Assembly: GCF_003148745.1 (NCBI RefSeq)
Contig: NZ_QGGU01000013.1
Location: 1 to 35,856, forward strand
Source of the DNA: Pleionea mediterranea
GTDB taxonomy: Bacteria > Pseudomonadota > Gammaproteobacteria > Enterobacterales > Kangiellaceae
DNA: 35,856 bases
Reading direction: 5' to 3'
Shown here in pieces: positions 1 through 9,015 of this stretch. A program made the position numbers and the translations under genes. Within the stretch, counting starts at the first letter, position 1. Every line of letters begins with the position of its first letter. Under the pieces are notes generated by a model that was not told the DNA's origin, ran no database searches, and saw only the letters and a program-made list of their open reading frames with translations.

Positions 1-153
1 ATTGAAACCGTCTTTGACCAGTTAAAAAATATAGCTCAAATTGAGCACACCAGGCATCGTAGCTGTATATCGTTTATGGTGCACTTAATCGCCGGGTTGA
101 TTGCTTATACATTTAAGCAACAAAAGCCGAGCATCAATGTAACTCGGCTTTAA
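1..153 (+). CDS. IS982-family transposase, C-terminal end only (cut by window edge)
   Basis: An open frame enters from the left edge and ends at a TAA, giving the last 50 residues of a DDE transposase. The stretch IETVFDQLKNIAQIEHTRHR followed by a hydrophobic HLIAGLIAYTF segment and a QQKPS tail is the typical C-terminus of IS982-family transposases, where the glutamate in IET.F.QLKN is the last residue of the catalytic triad. Nothing upstream is visible, so I cannot tell whether the element is intact. The terminal inverted repeat of the IS could not be located confidently downstream of the stop codon. The genes that follow are AT-rich and of unknown function, so the IS probably marks the edge of an accessory region. 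Confidence 0.75.
   Translation: METVFDQLKNIAQIEHTRHRSCISFMVHLIAGLIAYTFKQQKPSINVTRL
123..151 (+). terminator. Hairpin overlapping the transposase stop codon
   Basis: A 9-bp perfect inverted repeat (AAAGCCGAG at 123-131 and CTCGGCTTT at 143-151) with an 11-base loop straddles the end of the transposase gene. It ends in a short T run, so it could act as a weak intrinsic terminator, or be part of the IS end. Seen directly in sequence; the function is inferred. Confidence 0.45.
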
Positions 154-241
154 ATCTTATGCAGATCTGAGGTTATTTATGAAAATTGACAAGTAGACGT
201 TAATCGGACTAATCTTTAGTAACAACTCAGGAGGACTATAT

Positions 242-436
242 ATGTCTAATAGCGCCTATTCAGCTTTTATAGCAAAAGTTATGAGAGTTAAAAAAAGAGA
301 TAAAAACAATAAAAACAATGAGTTAAGGCTTAGATCTACAGCTCATGGATTTGAACTTGATGCTAGGTCTCTTGAGAAAGCGCAAAACCTTGAGAGTCAG
401 TTGGATGTGCTGGATGAGTTAGAAGCCGCATCATAA
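242..436 (+). CDS. Small hypothetical protein (64 aa)
   Basis: This short gene has a strong Shine-Dalgarno sequence (AGGAGG) placed just before the ATG, which is the best argument that it is translated. The product is 64 residues, has a basic Lys/Arg/Asn-rich stretch at about residues 14-32 and an acidic, helical-looking C-terminus. It has no signal peptide and no membrane segment. It lies between the IS remnant and an AT-rich membrane-protein gene that starts 20 bases later, so the two may be co-transcribed. I do not recognise the family. Confidence 0.6.
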   Translation: MSNSAYSAFIAKVMRVKKRDKNNKNNELRLRSTAHGFELDARSLEKAQNLESQLDVLDELEAAS

Positions 437-456
437 GTTATTAATCAGGAAATATT

Positions 457-1305
457 TTGATAAAGGGAACATTGTTACTTTTAGTTGGTGTGGGACTTGC
501 CGACTATATTTATCTTAGCATGTCTCTAAAATGGAAGTTTCGACTGCCAACTTATCAAGGACATCATTTATTTTATAGAATATTACAGCGGGGCTTATGG
601 TTTTTTTCAGCAGCTATTATTATTTATGTGGTTGCTTGGCCTTTTACATCAAATAAGTCATCTCTTTTTGTTAAATTTGAATTTGTTTTTCCTAATCTAA
701 CTCAAGTTGAGTTTAATTTTATAATAATATCTTTAAACTCAATTATCCTATCATATGTATGTGTATTGATTACAAATGAACTGCGACTTTGGAAGTATAT
801 AGCATTAGAAGTTTACGAGAATGACAGTCGTATACGAAGTGATTACTTAGAAGATCTAAATATTCAGTGGAAAAGGGATTGCGTTGATAGTGTTTTGGTA
901 AGAAATATTTATGATTCTGCTAAAACTGGATGTTCTATTTTAATAACACTAAAAAATCGTAAATCCTACGTCTGCATTATTAGTCAGTTCATGCAAGAAA
1001 ATGATTCGCCTGAACATAAAGAAATTACTATTTATCCAATGCGATCAGGCTATAGAGACGAGTCAGACCTGAGTTTAGAATTAATTACTAATTATAAACA
1101 AGTGAATGAAGCTTTAAGAGTTCTTTTGAAACGAAAAGAGGAAACTCAAATAATTGAAGCACTATCAGTATTAAATAGTTATGCCATAACGATAAAAATT
1201 GAAGATATAGTCTCTTTATCGCGTTTCGACTTCAAGCATTATAAGAAGTTTAAAGAAGAGGAAAATACACGGCGAGAACAAATACAAGGAGTTCGTAATA
1301 ATTAA
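457..1305 (+). CDS. Hypothetical inner-membrane protein (282 aa)
   Basis: The gene starts at TTG with an AGGA sequence (447-450) six bases upstream. The product has three hydrophobic segments in its first half (roughly residues 3-22, 47-65 and 87-106), followed by a soluble, charged C-terminal half of about 170 residues with alternating strand- and helix-like stretches. I recognise no motif. Base composition is clearly more AT-rich than the pyruvate carboxylase genes next to it, which with the adjacent IS fragment suggests acquired DNA. It could be co-transcribed with the 64-residue gene 20 bases upstream. Its transcript would end at the bidirectional terminator near 1371-1400. Confidence 0.7.
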   Translation: MIKGTLLLLVGVGLADYIYLSMSLKWKFRLPTYQGHHLFYRILQRGLWFFSAAIIIYVVAWPFTSNKSSLFVKFEFVFPNLTQVEFNFIIISLNSIILSYVCVLITNELRLWKYIALEVYENDSRIRSDYLEDLNIQWKRDCVDSVLVRNIYDSAKTGCSILITLKNRKSYVCIISQFMQENDSPEHKEITIYPMRSGYRDESDLSLELITNYKQVNEALRVLLKRKEETQIIEALSVLNSYAITIKIEDIVSLSRFDFKHYKKFKEEENTRREQIQGVRNN

Positions 1306-1370
1306 AGTTAAAACGCAGTTTCAACTCCAAAGTGCAAAGCACCTATGTGGAGTAAACATTATTTAAAACA

Positions 1371-1400
1371 AAAAACCACCTTAAATAAGGTGGTTTTTTT
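1371..1400. terminator. Bidirectional intrinsic terminator
   Basis: A 7-bp stem (CCACCTT/AAGGTGG) with a 4-base loop is preceded by a run of A and followed by a run of T, so it works on both strands. It serves the convergent membrane-protein gene (plus strand) and pycB (minus strand). A second nested inverted repeat, ACTCCA/TGGAGT enclosing GTGC/GCAC, lies just upstream at 1324-1353; it has no T run and its role is unknown. Confidence 0.85.
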
Positions 1401-1436
1401 ATTGCTAACTGTAATAGATTTAAAGTTAGTGAGTAA

Positions 1437-3236
1437 TCACTCTTTTATTTCTATAAGCACTTCACCCGGTGTTACCCGATCGCCTTTTTCCACATGAACA
1501 GCGATGATTTCGCCATCGATGCCGGCATTAATTTCGGTTTCCATTTTCATCGCCTCGGTAATTAAAACTGCGTCACCGGCTTTTACCTCATCGCCTTGTT
1601 TTACTAATACATCAATAATATTGCCTGGCATAGCGGCGGTGACATCACCGGGCTGGCTTGCCTTTTTGCGTTTTGCACCGCCTTCGTTGGCGTATTCATT
1701 TAACGGTTGAAACACCACTTCTTCCGGCATGCCATCCAGTGATATATAAAACTTACGTTTACCACTGCCGGAATCACCCACACCGGTGATCGCGACATCG
1801 TAGGTTTCACCGTGAACATCAATTTTAAACTCGGTGGCTGTTGCGGTGTTCACCGATCCTTGTCCTGCCGTTTCTGGTGGTAATAAGGTTTCGGGTTCAA
1901 GCGTGCCGTCCTTACGCTGTTGTAAAAACTCTTTACCCAGATCAGGGAACATGGCGTAAATCAAAACATCTTCTTTGGTTTTGGCCAGTTCACCAATGTC
2001 GGCGGTTAATTTTTTCATTTCAGGATCGAGGCCTTCAGCGGGTCGCGTTTCAAGAACGGTTTGATTGCCAATGGCGCGTTTTCTTAATTCGTCATTAACT
2101 TCTGCAGGCGGTTTTCCATAGCCTCCTTGAAGATATCGTTTTACTTCATTGGTGATGGTTTTGTAACGCTCACCAGAAAGCACGTTGTACACCGCTTGCG
2201 TACCGACAATTTGTGAAGAGGGTGTTACCAGTGGTGGATAACCCAAATCTTCACGCACTTTAGGGATCTCTTTGAATACTTCGGTGATCTTGTCCAGCGC
2301 ATTTTGTTCTTTAAGTTGATTGGCCAGGTTCGACATCATACCGCCTGGCACCTGATTGATCTGAACAGAAATATCTTCTTTGGTGAATTCACTTTCAAAT
2401 TGATGGTATTTCTTTCGAACTTGCTTAAAGTAGTCGTTAATCTCGGACAACAGATTTAAGTCTAATCCGGTATCATAAGGCGTGTCTTTAAAAGCAGCCA
2501 CTTGCGCTTCGGTTGCAGGATGACTGGTACCAGCGGCAAAAGATGAGGTGGCTGTATCAATTCGATCGGCACCGGCTTCAACCGCTTTCATTTGGCATAA
2601 AGGTGCGAGTCCAGAAGTGGAATGACTGTGGATCACCAGGGGTAAATCAACCGATTCTTTAATGGCTTTGGTTAATTCAAAGGTATCGTAGGGCGTTAAT
2701 AAACCGGCCATATCTTTAATGGCAATAGAGTCGGCACCCATATCGCGCATGTCTTTGGCCTGTTTTACAAACAGCTCGGCGGTATGAACCGGACTGGTGG
2801 TGTAACAGATAGTTCCTTGAGCGTGCTTACCATTTTTCTTTACCGCTTTCATGGCCACTTCAATATTTCGTAAATCATTTAACGCGTCAAACACACGAAA
2901 TACATCGATGCCATTTTCAGCGCTGGCCGCAACAAAGGATTGAACCACATCATCGGCATAATGGCGGTAGCCTAATAAGTTTTGTCCCCGTAACAGCATT
3001 TGCAGTCGCGTATTTGGAAGCGCTTGTCGTAATTGACGCAAACGCTCCCAGGGATCTTCTTTTAAAAATCTGACGCAAGCATCAAAGGTTGCACCGCCCC
3101 AAACTTCCAGCGACCAAAAGCCAACACGATCCAGTTTTTCGCAGATGGGTAGCATATCCTCAGTGCGCATTCGTGTTGCTAAAAGGGATTGGTGAGCGTC
3201 GCGAAGCGTAACGTCGGTAACTTCTATTTTTTTCAC
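1437..3236 (-). CDS. pycB: Pyruvate carboxylase subunit B (carboxyltransferase and biotin carrier)
   Basis: This subunit transfers the carboxyl group from biotin to pyruvate, giving oxaloacetate (anaplerosis, cytoplasm). The N-terminal half is a carboxyltransferase TIM barrel with TLRDAHQS (10-17), the IKDMAG lysine motif (173-178) and the metal-binding HSHSTSGL (203-210). A conserved PYC/OadA domain follows, then a C-terminal biotinyl domain with EAMKME, the biotinylated lysine being about residue 564 of 599. I placed the start at a GTG (3234-3236) that has AAGGAG six bases upstream; a further GTG at 3257 would add seven residues and overlap pycA but has no good ribosome site. OadA of sodium-pumping decarboxylases is very similar, but no membrane beta subunit is encoded here. 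Pairing with a biotin carboxylase subunit and a LysR regulator matches two-subunit pyruvate carboxylase. Confidence 0.93.
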   Translation of the reverse strand: MKKIEVTDVTLRDAHQSLLATRMRTEDMLPICEKLDRVGFWSLEVWGGATFDACVRFLKEDPWERLRQLRQALPNTRLQMLLRGQNLLGYRHYADDVVQSFVAASAENGIDVFRVFDALNDLRNIEVAMKAVKKNGKHAQGTICYTTSPVHTAELFVKQAKDMRDMGADSIAIKDMAGLLTPYDTFELTKAIKESVDLPLVIHSHSTSGLAPLCQMKAVEAGADRIDTATSSFAAGTSHPATEAQVAAFKDTPYDTGLDLNLLSEINDYFKQVRKKYHQFESEFTKEDISVQINQVPGGMMSNLANQLKEQNALDKITEVFKEIPKVREDLGYPPLVTPSSQIVGTQAVYNVLSGERYKTITNEVKRYLQGGYGKPPAEVNDELRKRAIGNQTVLETRPAEGLDPEMKKLTADIGELAKTKEDVLIYAMFPDLGKEFLQQRKDGTLEPETLLPPETAGQGSVNTATATEFKIDVHGETYDVAITGVGDSGSGKRKFYISLDGMPEEVVFQPLNEYANEGGAKRKKASQPGDVTAAMPGNIIDVLVKQGDEVKAGDAVLITEAMKMETEINAGIDGEIIAVHVEKGDRVTPGEVLIEIKE

Positions 3237-3249
3237 TGGGTTCTCCTTG

Positions 3250-4665
3250 TTAAACACTTGTGTGCGCGGCTATTGCGGCGGCAAGTGCTAATGCAATTTC
3301 ACTGGGATGGCGTTTGTCGGAATATTTTAAAAGCTCCGGATGTTCGGCAACAAAGCTGGTATTAAAATTGGCGTTTACAAAATTGGGGTGAGACAAAATT
3401 TGCTGGTAATAATTGGCGGTTGTTTTGATGCCGTGCAAGCGCATGTCATCAAGCGCGCGTTTACCGCGGTTTAATGCATCTTCCCAATTAAGTGCCCAAA
3501 CAATTAACTTTAAGCACATTGAATCGTAAAAAGGTGGAATATCATAACCGGTGAAAATAGCGGTATCGACACGAACGCCCGGACCACCGGGGGCGTAATA
3601 GTGGGTGACTTTACCAAAACTGGGTAAGAAATCGTTTTTTGGATCTTCGGCGTTAATGCGGAATTGTAACGCGTAGCCCTGATAATGAATGTCCGATTGC
3701 TGATAACGTAATGGCATTCCCGAGGCAACTCTGAGTTGCTCCTGAACAATATCAACACCGGTTATTTGTTCGGTAATGGTGTGCTCTACCTGGATCCGGG
3801 TGTTCATTTCCATAAAGTAGACTTCGTTTCCGGTCAGCAGAAATTCTACGGTACCGGCACTTTGATAATCCACCGCTTTGGCCGCTCGAACCGCAAGCTC
3901 ACCTATGTATTGACGTTGTTCTGGTGTGATCTGAGGGCTGGGTGCAATTTCAATCAGTTTTTGATTACGTCGTTGAATGGAACAGTCACGTTCATAAAGG
4001 TGGATCACATTACCTTGACCATCGGCCAAAATCTGCGCTTCGATATGCAGTGGATCAACAATGCACTTTTCCAGAAATACATCAGCGGAACCAAAGGCTT
4101 TGGTCGCCTCGGATATCACTCGTGGAAAATTAACTTTTAACTCCTGCTCGGTATCACAGCGCCGGATCCCACGACCACCACCGCCCGATGTGGCTTTTAA
4201 CATCACCGGATAGCCTATTTCTTTGGCAACTGCGATGGCTTGCGCCACATCTTCAAGGTTGCCATCTGAACCTGGCGTTACCGGAACACCGGCTTCGCGC
4301 ATGGCATCACGGGCAGCGGTTTTATCACCCATTTTGGCAATTACCTCTGAACTTGGGCCAATAAACGTCACGCCTTTGCGTTCACACAGGCGCGCAAGTT
4401 CAGCGTTTTCCGATAAGAAACCGTAACCGGGATGGATCGCATCACATTTGGTTTGCAGGGCCAGGTTAACCAGTTTTAAAGGATCGAGATAACCCTGTAT
4501 CGGATCGTCACCCACCGAGAAAGATTCATCGGCCCGTTTAACATGCAACCCATATCGATCCGGCTCGGTATAGACCGCAACGGATCGAATATTCAGTTCG
4601 GCACAGGCGCGAATGATTCTGACCGCTATTTCGCCGCGATTAGCGATTAACACCTTCTTGATCAC
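3250..4665 (-). CDS. pycA: Pyruvate carboxylase subunit A (biotin carboxylase)
   Basis: The product carboxylates the biotin on subunit B using ATP and bicarbonate. It starts with the family hallmark IKKVLIANRGEIAVRIIRA, carries the ATP-grasp glycine-rich loop SGGGGRGIR (160-168) and the catalytic signature EMNTRIQVEH (286-295), and ends with the biotin carboxylase C-terminal domain. The open frame extends upstream to 4752, but the true start is very likely the GTG at 4663-4665: it has GGAGA nearby upstream and matches the usual N-terminus of the family, giving 471 residues, the normal length. The pycB start is 13 bases downstream of this stop codon, so the two form an operon. The gene is divergent from a LysR regulator. 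Confidence 0.94.
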   Translation of the reverse strand: MIKKVLIANRGEIAVRIIRACAELNIRSVAVYTEPDRYGLHVKRADESFSVGDDPIQGYLDPLKLVNLALQTKCDAIHPGYGFLSENAELARLCERKGVTFIGPSSEVIAKMGDKTAARDAMREAGVPVTPGSDGNLEDVAQAIAVAKEIGYPVMLKATSGGGGRGIRRCDTEQELKVNFPRVISEATKAFGSADVFLEKCIVDPLHIEAQILADGQGNVIHLYERDCSIQRRNQKLIEIAPSPQITPEQRQYIGELAVRAAKAVDYQSAGTVEFLLTGNEVYFMEMNTRIQVEHTITEQITGVDIVQEQLRVASGMPLRYQQSDIHYQGYALQFRINAEDPKNDFLPSFGKVTHYYAPGGPGVRVDTAIFTGYDIPPFYDSMCLKLIVWALNWEDALNRGKRALDDMRLHGIKTTANYYQQILSHPNFVNANFNTSFVAEHPELLKYSDKRHPSEIALALAAAIAAHTSV

Positions 4666-4780
4666 AAAGTATCTCCATGATGGTTTGCCTATTAAATTAA
4701 ACGATTGTTTGTATAATGAAAAATTAATATATTTAATATATTCCATAACCATTTGCTTATAGATTAATAAAGTAGAGATA
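4666..4780. promoter_or_regulatory. Divergent pycA/LysR promoter region with AT-rich repeat
   Basis: The 115 bases between the pycA start and the LysR start must hold both promoters. The sequence contains two copies of the self-complementary octamer AATATATT separated by one T (4726-4742), a plausible LysR-type operator, and a TATAAT hexamer at 4712-4717 on the plus strand. I could not pair the TATAAT with a well-spaced -35 box, so exact promoters are not assigned. Confidence 0.5.
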
Positions 4781-5734
4781 ATGCCTGATCAAATAGAAAA
4801 ACTGATAAGCCGGTTATCACTTAGGCAGCTGGAAGTGTTTCGCGCGGTTTATCAGGAGCGAGGATACGGCAAAGCGGCGGATCGACTGGGATTGACGCAG
4901 CCGGCTGTGAGTTCGCAAATCCGTCAGTTAGAACAGGCGCTGGGTCAGAAAGTATTTGAATACATCGGACGTAAACTGTATTACACGCCAGCTGGCAATT
5001 TACTTGCGGACAGCGTGAATGTGATATTCAGTCAATTTGGCCAACTGCAAAATGATATACACACATTAAAGGGGCAGGTTGCGGGAACCTTAAGTATATC
5101 GGCCGTTAATACCGCACAGTACGTGGTGCCCTATTTAATTAAAGCCTTTATTAAGCAATACGATCAGGTGAATTTAACACTCAACATCGTAAATCGGGCT
5201 CAGGCTCTGGAACGACTTGCCAATAATACCGATGACTTAACCATTATGGGTTTAGTGCCATCGAACCGGTCGTTGTATTCGTTGCCTTTTCTCGACAATC
5301 AGCTGATCCCTGTATTTCCAAAAGATCATCCTCTAATAAAGCAGGGTAAAGGGTTAGAGCAGGATAGAATCTCGCCGCAACAGTTTTTTTCCGAGCCCAT
5401 GATTATCCGCGAGCGAGGCTCTGGCAGTCGGCTGGCCATTGAGCAACATTGCCAGCAAAGTCGTTTAACGATTAATCCGATGATTGAAATTGGCTCCAAC
5501 GAAGCACTGAAACATTCTATTATGTCAGGGCTAGGAGTGGGGATTTTACCGCGGCTGAGTATTACGTCAGAACTGGCGCTGGGACAACTGGAGACCTGCG
5601 AAATAGAAGGGTTTCCTATTAAACGATCCTGGTGTCTGGTGTACCCAGCAGCAAAAAGTTTATCGCCGGTTGCCCGCCGGTTTGTTGATTACGTACAGAC
5701 CAATCTGGCCGATATTAGACAGTTATTTGAGTGA
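4781..5734 (+). CDS. LysR-family transcriptional regulator, likely controls pycAB
   Basis: This is a 317-residue LysR-type regulator of normal length. The N-terminal winged helix-turn-helix spans about residues 10-70 (LSLRQLEVFRAVYQERGYGK and TQPAVSSQIRQLEQALG). The rest is the two-lobe periplasmic-binding-like effector domain, with the typical GLGVGILPR motif near residue 260. The gene is divergent from pycA with 115 bases between start codons, and Pseudomonas has a LysR gene (pycR) in the same place, so regulation of pyruvate carboxylase is a sound inference. The inducer is not known. The region resembles CbbR/CysB-type domains in general layout only. Confidence 0.9.
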   Translation: MPDQIEKLISRLSLRQLEVFRAVYQERGYGKAADRLGLTQPAVSSQIRQLEQALGQKVFEYIGRKLYYTPAGNLLADSVNVIFSQFGQLQNDIHTLKGQVAGTLSISAVNTAQYVVPYLIKAFIKQYDQVNLTLNIVNRAQALERLANNTDDLTIMGLVPSNRSLYSLPFLDNQLIPVFPKDHPLIKQGKGLEQDRISPQQFFSEPMIIRERGSGSRLAIEQHCQQSRLTINPMIEIGSNEALKHSIMSGLGVGILPRLSITSELALGQLETCEIEGFPIKRSWCLVYPAAKSLSPVARRFVDYVQTNLADIRQLFE

Positions 5735-5747
5735 TGTGGATTAAGTT

Positions 5748-6767
5748 TTAGTCAGCGATATTAACCTGGTTTCGGCCATTCTGTTTGGATTGATACAAAG
5801 CTTTATCGGCCCGATCAAACAAACTGTGAAAATTATCCCCCGCCTGATACCCCGCAATGCCAAAAGACATGGTGATGCAGTCTATCCGTTCATTATTACT
5901 TTTATTGACGAAGTACAGCCTGGCAATGGTTTCACGAATTCTATTCATTAACGCTGCACAATCACTGAGTTGAGTGTTTGGTAAAACAATCACATACTCT
6001 TCGCCGCCGTAACGGCTGACAATATCGGATCCTTTTAAATTTGATTGCAAAGTATCCGCGACCAGCTTAATCACTTTATCGCCAATGGTGTGGCCGTGTT
6101 GATCGTTAAAGTTTTTAAAAAGATCTATGTCTGCAACAACCAGAGTGATCGGTTGTTTATCGCTGTCTTTAATAAGTTTATCAAACTCAGACTGCAATGC
6201 GTTGCGATTAAGCAATCCGGTCAACTGATCTTGGCGCGCTTCCCGTTGCATGATGGTGTATTTCTTTTGCAAGGTGCGCATTTCGGCTTTTACGGTATGA
6301 AGATGAGATTCCAGTGCCTGAACCGATTGAAAGGTGGCTTCGGTATTAGTGATTAATGAGTGAACCAACTCTCTGGTATTCGATTCTTTCAGCTGTTTCA
6401 GTTGCTCACGAGCCTGTTTTAAAAATTGTCGAAATTCACGCAGTTGGTTTCGCGCTTCGGTAACAGCGGCGCCAGTATCGTCAACAATATCGGATACGGT
6501 TTTATTAAAGCCATCCACATCAATGTATTTGACTAAAATAAACTCACGAAATATTTGATCGAGGCTGTCGTCATCCAGTGATTTTTGTTCTGCTTCAAAG
6601 GCGTCAATAAATTCAACCAGTTCATGCATAACACTGTGGTTGTATTCGTAGGAGACTGAGTAAGCAACCGGTTCAGCCGGGATCTGGCGATCCCGTAACC
6701 AGGTTAGTGATTGTAAAGAAAGGCGGCCAATGGTTTTTATATGTTGATCGGTTGGATCCTTCACCAT
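5748..6767 (-). CDS. GGDEF diguanylate cyclase
   Basis: The 339-residue protein makes cyclic di-GMP from two GTP. The C-terminal GGDEF domain (about 175-339) has the metal-binding DIDLFKNFND (213-222) and the active-site signature GGEEY (254-258), an accepted variant of GGDEF. The N-terminal 95 residues are a helical sensory domain without visible membrane segments, and about 100-175 is a long, charged coiled-coil-like linker. The product inhibition site, normally RxxD six residues before the signature, reads KGSD (245-248) here, so allosteric inhibition may be weak or lost. It is convergent with the LysR gene, with 13 bases between the stop codons. No strong ribosome site is visible before the ATG, so the start is less certain. 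Confidence 0.9.
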   Translation of the reverse strand: MVKDPTDQHIKTIGRLSLQSLTWLRDRQIPAEPVAYSVSYEYNHSVMHELVEFIDAFEAEQKSLDDDSLDQIFREFILVKYIDVDGFNKTVSDIVDDTGAAVTEARNQLREFRQFLKQAREQLKQLKESNTRELVHSLITNTEATFQSVQALESHLHTVKAEMRTLQKKYTIMQREARQDQLTGLLNRNALQSEFDKLIKDSDKQPITLVVADIDLFKNFNDQHGHTIGDKVIKLVADTLQSNLKGSDIVSRYGGEEYVIVLPNTQLSDCAALMNRIRETIARLYFVNKSNNERIDCITMSFGIAGYQAGDNFHSLFDRADKALYQSKQNGRNQVNIAD

Positions 6768-6890
6768 GCGATCTAAATCCTGCTTTTTCTAAGAATATCA
6801 ATTAACTATATTACATACCGAGTAATTGTCCAGTATCAATTTTTTGTAAGTGAGTAATTACATTTATTTAGCTTGTATAGGACCGTACAA

Positions 6891-6923
6891 TGCCAGCAGC
6901 CCTGTTGTATTAGACTGCTGGCA
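6891..6923 (-). terminator. Hairpin downstream of glyS
   Basis: A perfect 9-bp inverted repeat (TGCCAGCAG at 6891-6899, CTGCTGGCA at 6915-6923) with a 15-base loop lies 17 bases after the glyS stop codon. On the glyS strand it is not followed by a clear T run, so it may be a 3'-end stabilising hairpin or a weak terminator. Confidence 0.5.
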
Positions 6924-6939
6924 GAGGATTATTTTTGCG

Positions 6940-9015
6940 TTATTTTTGAAGTAACGCTATATCGGCAATGGAGACAAACATGTCGCGCAACTGTTTTAAT
7001 AACGCCAGTCGATTATTTTTAACCGATGGATCCTCGGCATTAACCATCACATTATCAAAAAAGTTATCAATCACCATTTTCAGTGAGGATAACTGTTGCA
7101 GCGCTTTTGTGTAGTCGGCGTTTGAAACATGCTGAGCAACATCATCCGCCATATTGGATAAATCCTGATGCAGAGTTTTTTCTGCCTGCTCTGTTAATAA
7201 GGATTGATCCACCGACAAGTCATCAAGCGAGACTTCGGACTTAGCCAGAATATTACTGACCCGCTTATTAGCCGCTGCTAAAGAGTCGGCCGCATCCATG
7301 GTGTTAAATTCGGCAACCGCGTGAATACGACGATCCTGATCGAGCGGCTGGCTGATATTTAATTCTGTCACCGACTGAATTACCTGAGTGGAAATACCTT
7401 TGTCCTGATACCAGGCCAGGCTGCGTGCAGCAAAAAACTCAAGCAATTGGGTTTTAGTGGTTGGCTGTTCAATGATGTCACCAAAGCTTTCGATACTGGT
7501 ATCAATCAATTGGGATAGATCGAGCGGTAACTCACGCTCAACAATAATTCTAAGTGTACCCAGTGCAGCGCGGCGAAGGGCAAAAGGATCTTTGGCACCG
7601 GAAGGCGCCTGACCAATGCCGAAAATGCCCACCAGAGTATCCAGTCGATCGGCTAAGGCAATCGCGATTCCGGTTTTGGTTTCGGGCAATTGATCGCCGG
7701 CGAAGCGAGGCATATAAACTTCATCCATGGCCGCAGCAACATCGGCGTGTTCGCCGTCGTTGGTTGCGTAATAGCGACCCATAATGCCTTGCAGCTCAGG
7801 AAATTCATAAACCATTCCAGACATTAAATCGCATTTACAAAGTTCAGCGGCCCGTTCCGCCAATGCTTTATCGGCATTCAGTTGACCGGCAATTTCTGAC
7901 GCCAGATGTTTTACCCGTTGTGTTTTATCAAACAAAGTCCCGAGTTTTTTCTGAAATAAAATCGACTGTAATTTGTCGATATAACCGGCAAGCGGTTTTT
8001 TGCAGTCGGCCTGATAAAAGAACATGGCATCAGCAAGACGCGGTCGGATCACGCGCTCATTACCGGCGATGACACTTTCTGGTCGACGACTTTCAATATT
8101 GGAAACAGTGATAAATTGCGGCAATAATTGATTATTATTGTCCACCAGATGGAAGTATTTTTGATCCGCCTGCATGGTAGCAATCAAAGCTTCGGATGGT
8201 ACCTGCAAAAAAGTCTTATCAAAATTACCGGTTAACGCGACGGGCCACTCCACTAAGGCGGCGACTTCTTCCAGCAAATCGTCTTCAATAACAGCGATCG
8301 CCTTTTGTTGTTCAGCGATGGCTTCAACCTGTTGGCGAATGGTGGCTTTACGCGACTCAAAACTGACGTTTACTTTTGCTTCTAACAATAATTGTTCGTA
8401 GTCATTGGTATCGTTAATGGTGATCGCTTCTGGATGATGAAACCGGTGACCGAATGTTTGGTTGGATGCAGTCAAATCCAGAATATTCGCATCGACTATT
8501 TGATTGCCTAACATCATTAACAGCCAGTGGGGTGGGCGAATAAATTCCACACTGCTGTCGCCCCAACGCATAACTTTGGGCAACGGCAATTTTTTAAGTG
8601 ATTGCTCAACAATGGCTGGCAATAATTCAGTGGTGGCTTGTCCGGGTACATTTAATTGATAGGCAAGTCGCTCGCCTTTATCGGTAGCAACCCGGTTAAG
8701 ATCGGAAACGTCAACACCACAGGATTTTGCAAAGCCAATCGCTGCGGGTTTGGGGTTGCCATCAGCGTCGAATGCGGCGGCAACCGCAGGACCTTGACGA
8801 TCCATTGTTTTGTCGGCTTGTCGGGTTTGCAGTTGGCAAACACGAACGGCAAGTCGTCTTGGTGTTGCAAACCATTCGGAATCTTCAAACGATAAATTGG
8901 CGTCGGTTAATTGCGCGGTAATATTGTCATGAAAAGCGCCCGCCAGTTTGGCCAGTATTTTTGGTGGCAATTCTTCGGTACCTAATTCAACCAGGAAGTC
9001 TTGAACCTGACTCAT
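6940..9015 (-). CDS. glyS: Glycyl-tRNA synthetase beta subunit
   Basis: The 691-residue product is the beta chain of the bacterial alpha2beta2 glycyl-tRNA synthetase, which recognises tRNA-Gly. The N-terminus ([20 protein letters not shown]) and internal segments such as TPRRLAVRV and RKATIRQQ, together with the [15 protein letters not shown] motif in the second half, are diagnostic. Length is that of the E. coli protein (about 689). The C-terminal part is the anticodon-binding DALR-like domain. The start codon overlaps the glyQ stop by four bases (ATGA), so the two subunits are translationally coupled and made together. Confidence 0.97.
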   Translation of the reverse strand: MSQVQDFLVELGTEELPPKILAKLAGAFHDNITAQLTDANLSFEDSEWFATPRRLAVRVCQLQTRQADKTMDRQGPAVAAAFDADGNPKPAAIGFAKSCGVDVSDLNRVATDKGERLAYQLNVPGQATTELLPAIVEQSLKKLPLPKVMRWGDSSVEFIRPPHWLLMMLGNQIVDANILDLTASNQTFGHRFHHPEAITINDTNDYEQLLLEAKVNVSFESRKATIRQQVEAIAEQQKAIAVIEDDLLEEVAALVEWPVALTGNFDKTFLQVPSEALIATMQADQKYFHLVDNNNQLLPQFITVSNIESRRPESVIAGNERVIRPRLADAMFFYQADCKKPLAGYIDKLQSILFQKKLGTLFDKTQRVKHLASEIAGQLNADKALAERAAELCKCDLMSGMVYEFPELQGIMGRYYATNDGEHADVAAAMDEVYMPRFAGDQLPETKTGIAIALADRLDTLVGIFGIGQAPSGAKDPFALRRAALGTLRIIVERELPLDLSQLIDTSIESFGDIIEQPTTKTQLLEFFAARSLAWYQDKGISTQVIQSVTELNISQPLDQDRRIHAVAEFNTMDAADSLAAANKRVSNILAKSEVSLDDLSVDQSLLTEQAEKTLHQDLSNMADDVAQHVSNADYTKALQQLSSLKMVIDNFFDNVMVNAEDPSVKNNRLALLKQLRDMFVSIADIALLQK

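Noticed and set aside
3736-4140. Reading frame of 134 codons antisense to pycA
   Set aside because: Shadow of the highly conserved pycA gene; no ribosome site or recognisable motif.
1437-4665. Sodium-pumping oxaloacetate decarboxylase
   Set aside because: The alpha subunit is similar, but no membrane beta or gamma subunit is encoded, and a biotin carboxylase gene plus a LysR gene are present instead, which fits pyruvate carboxylase.
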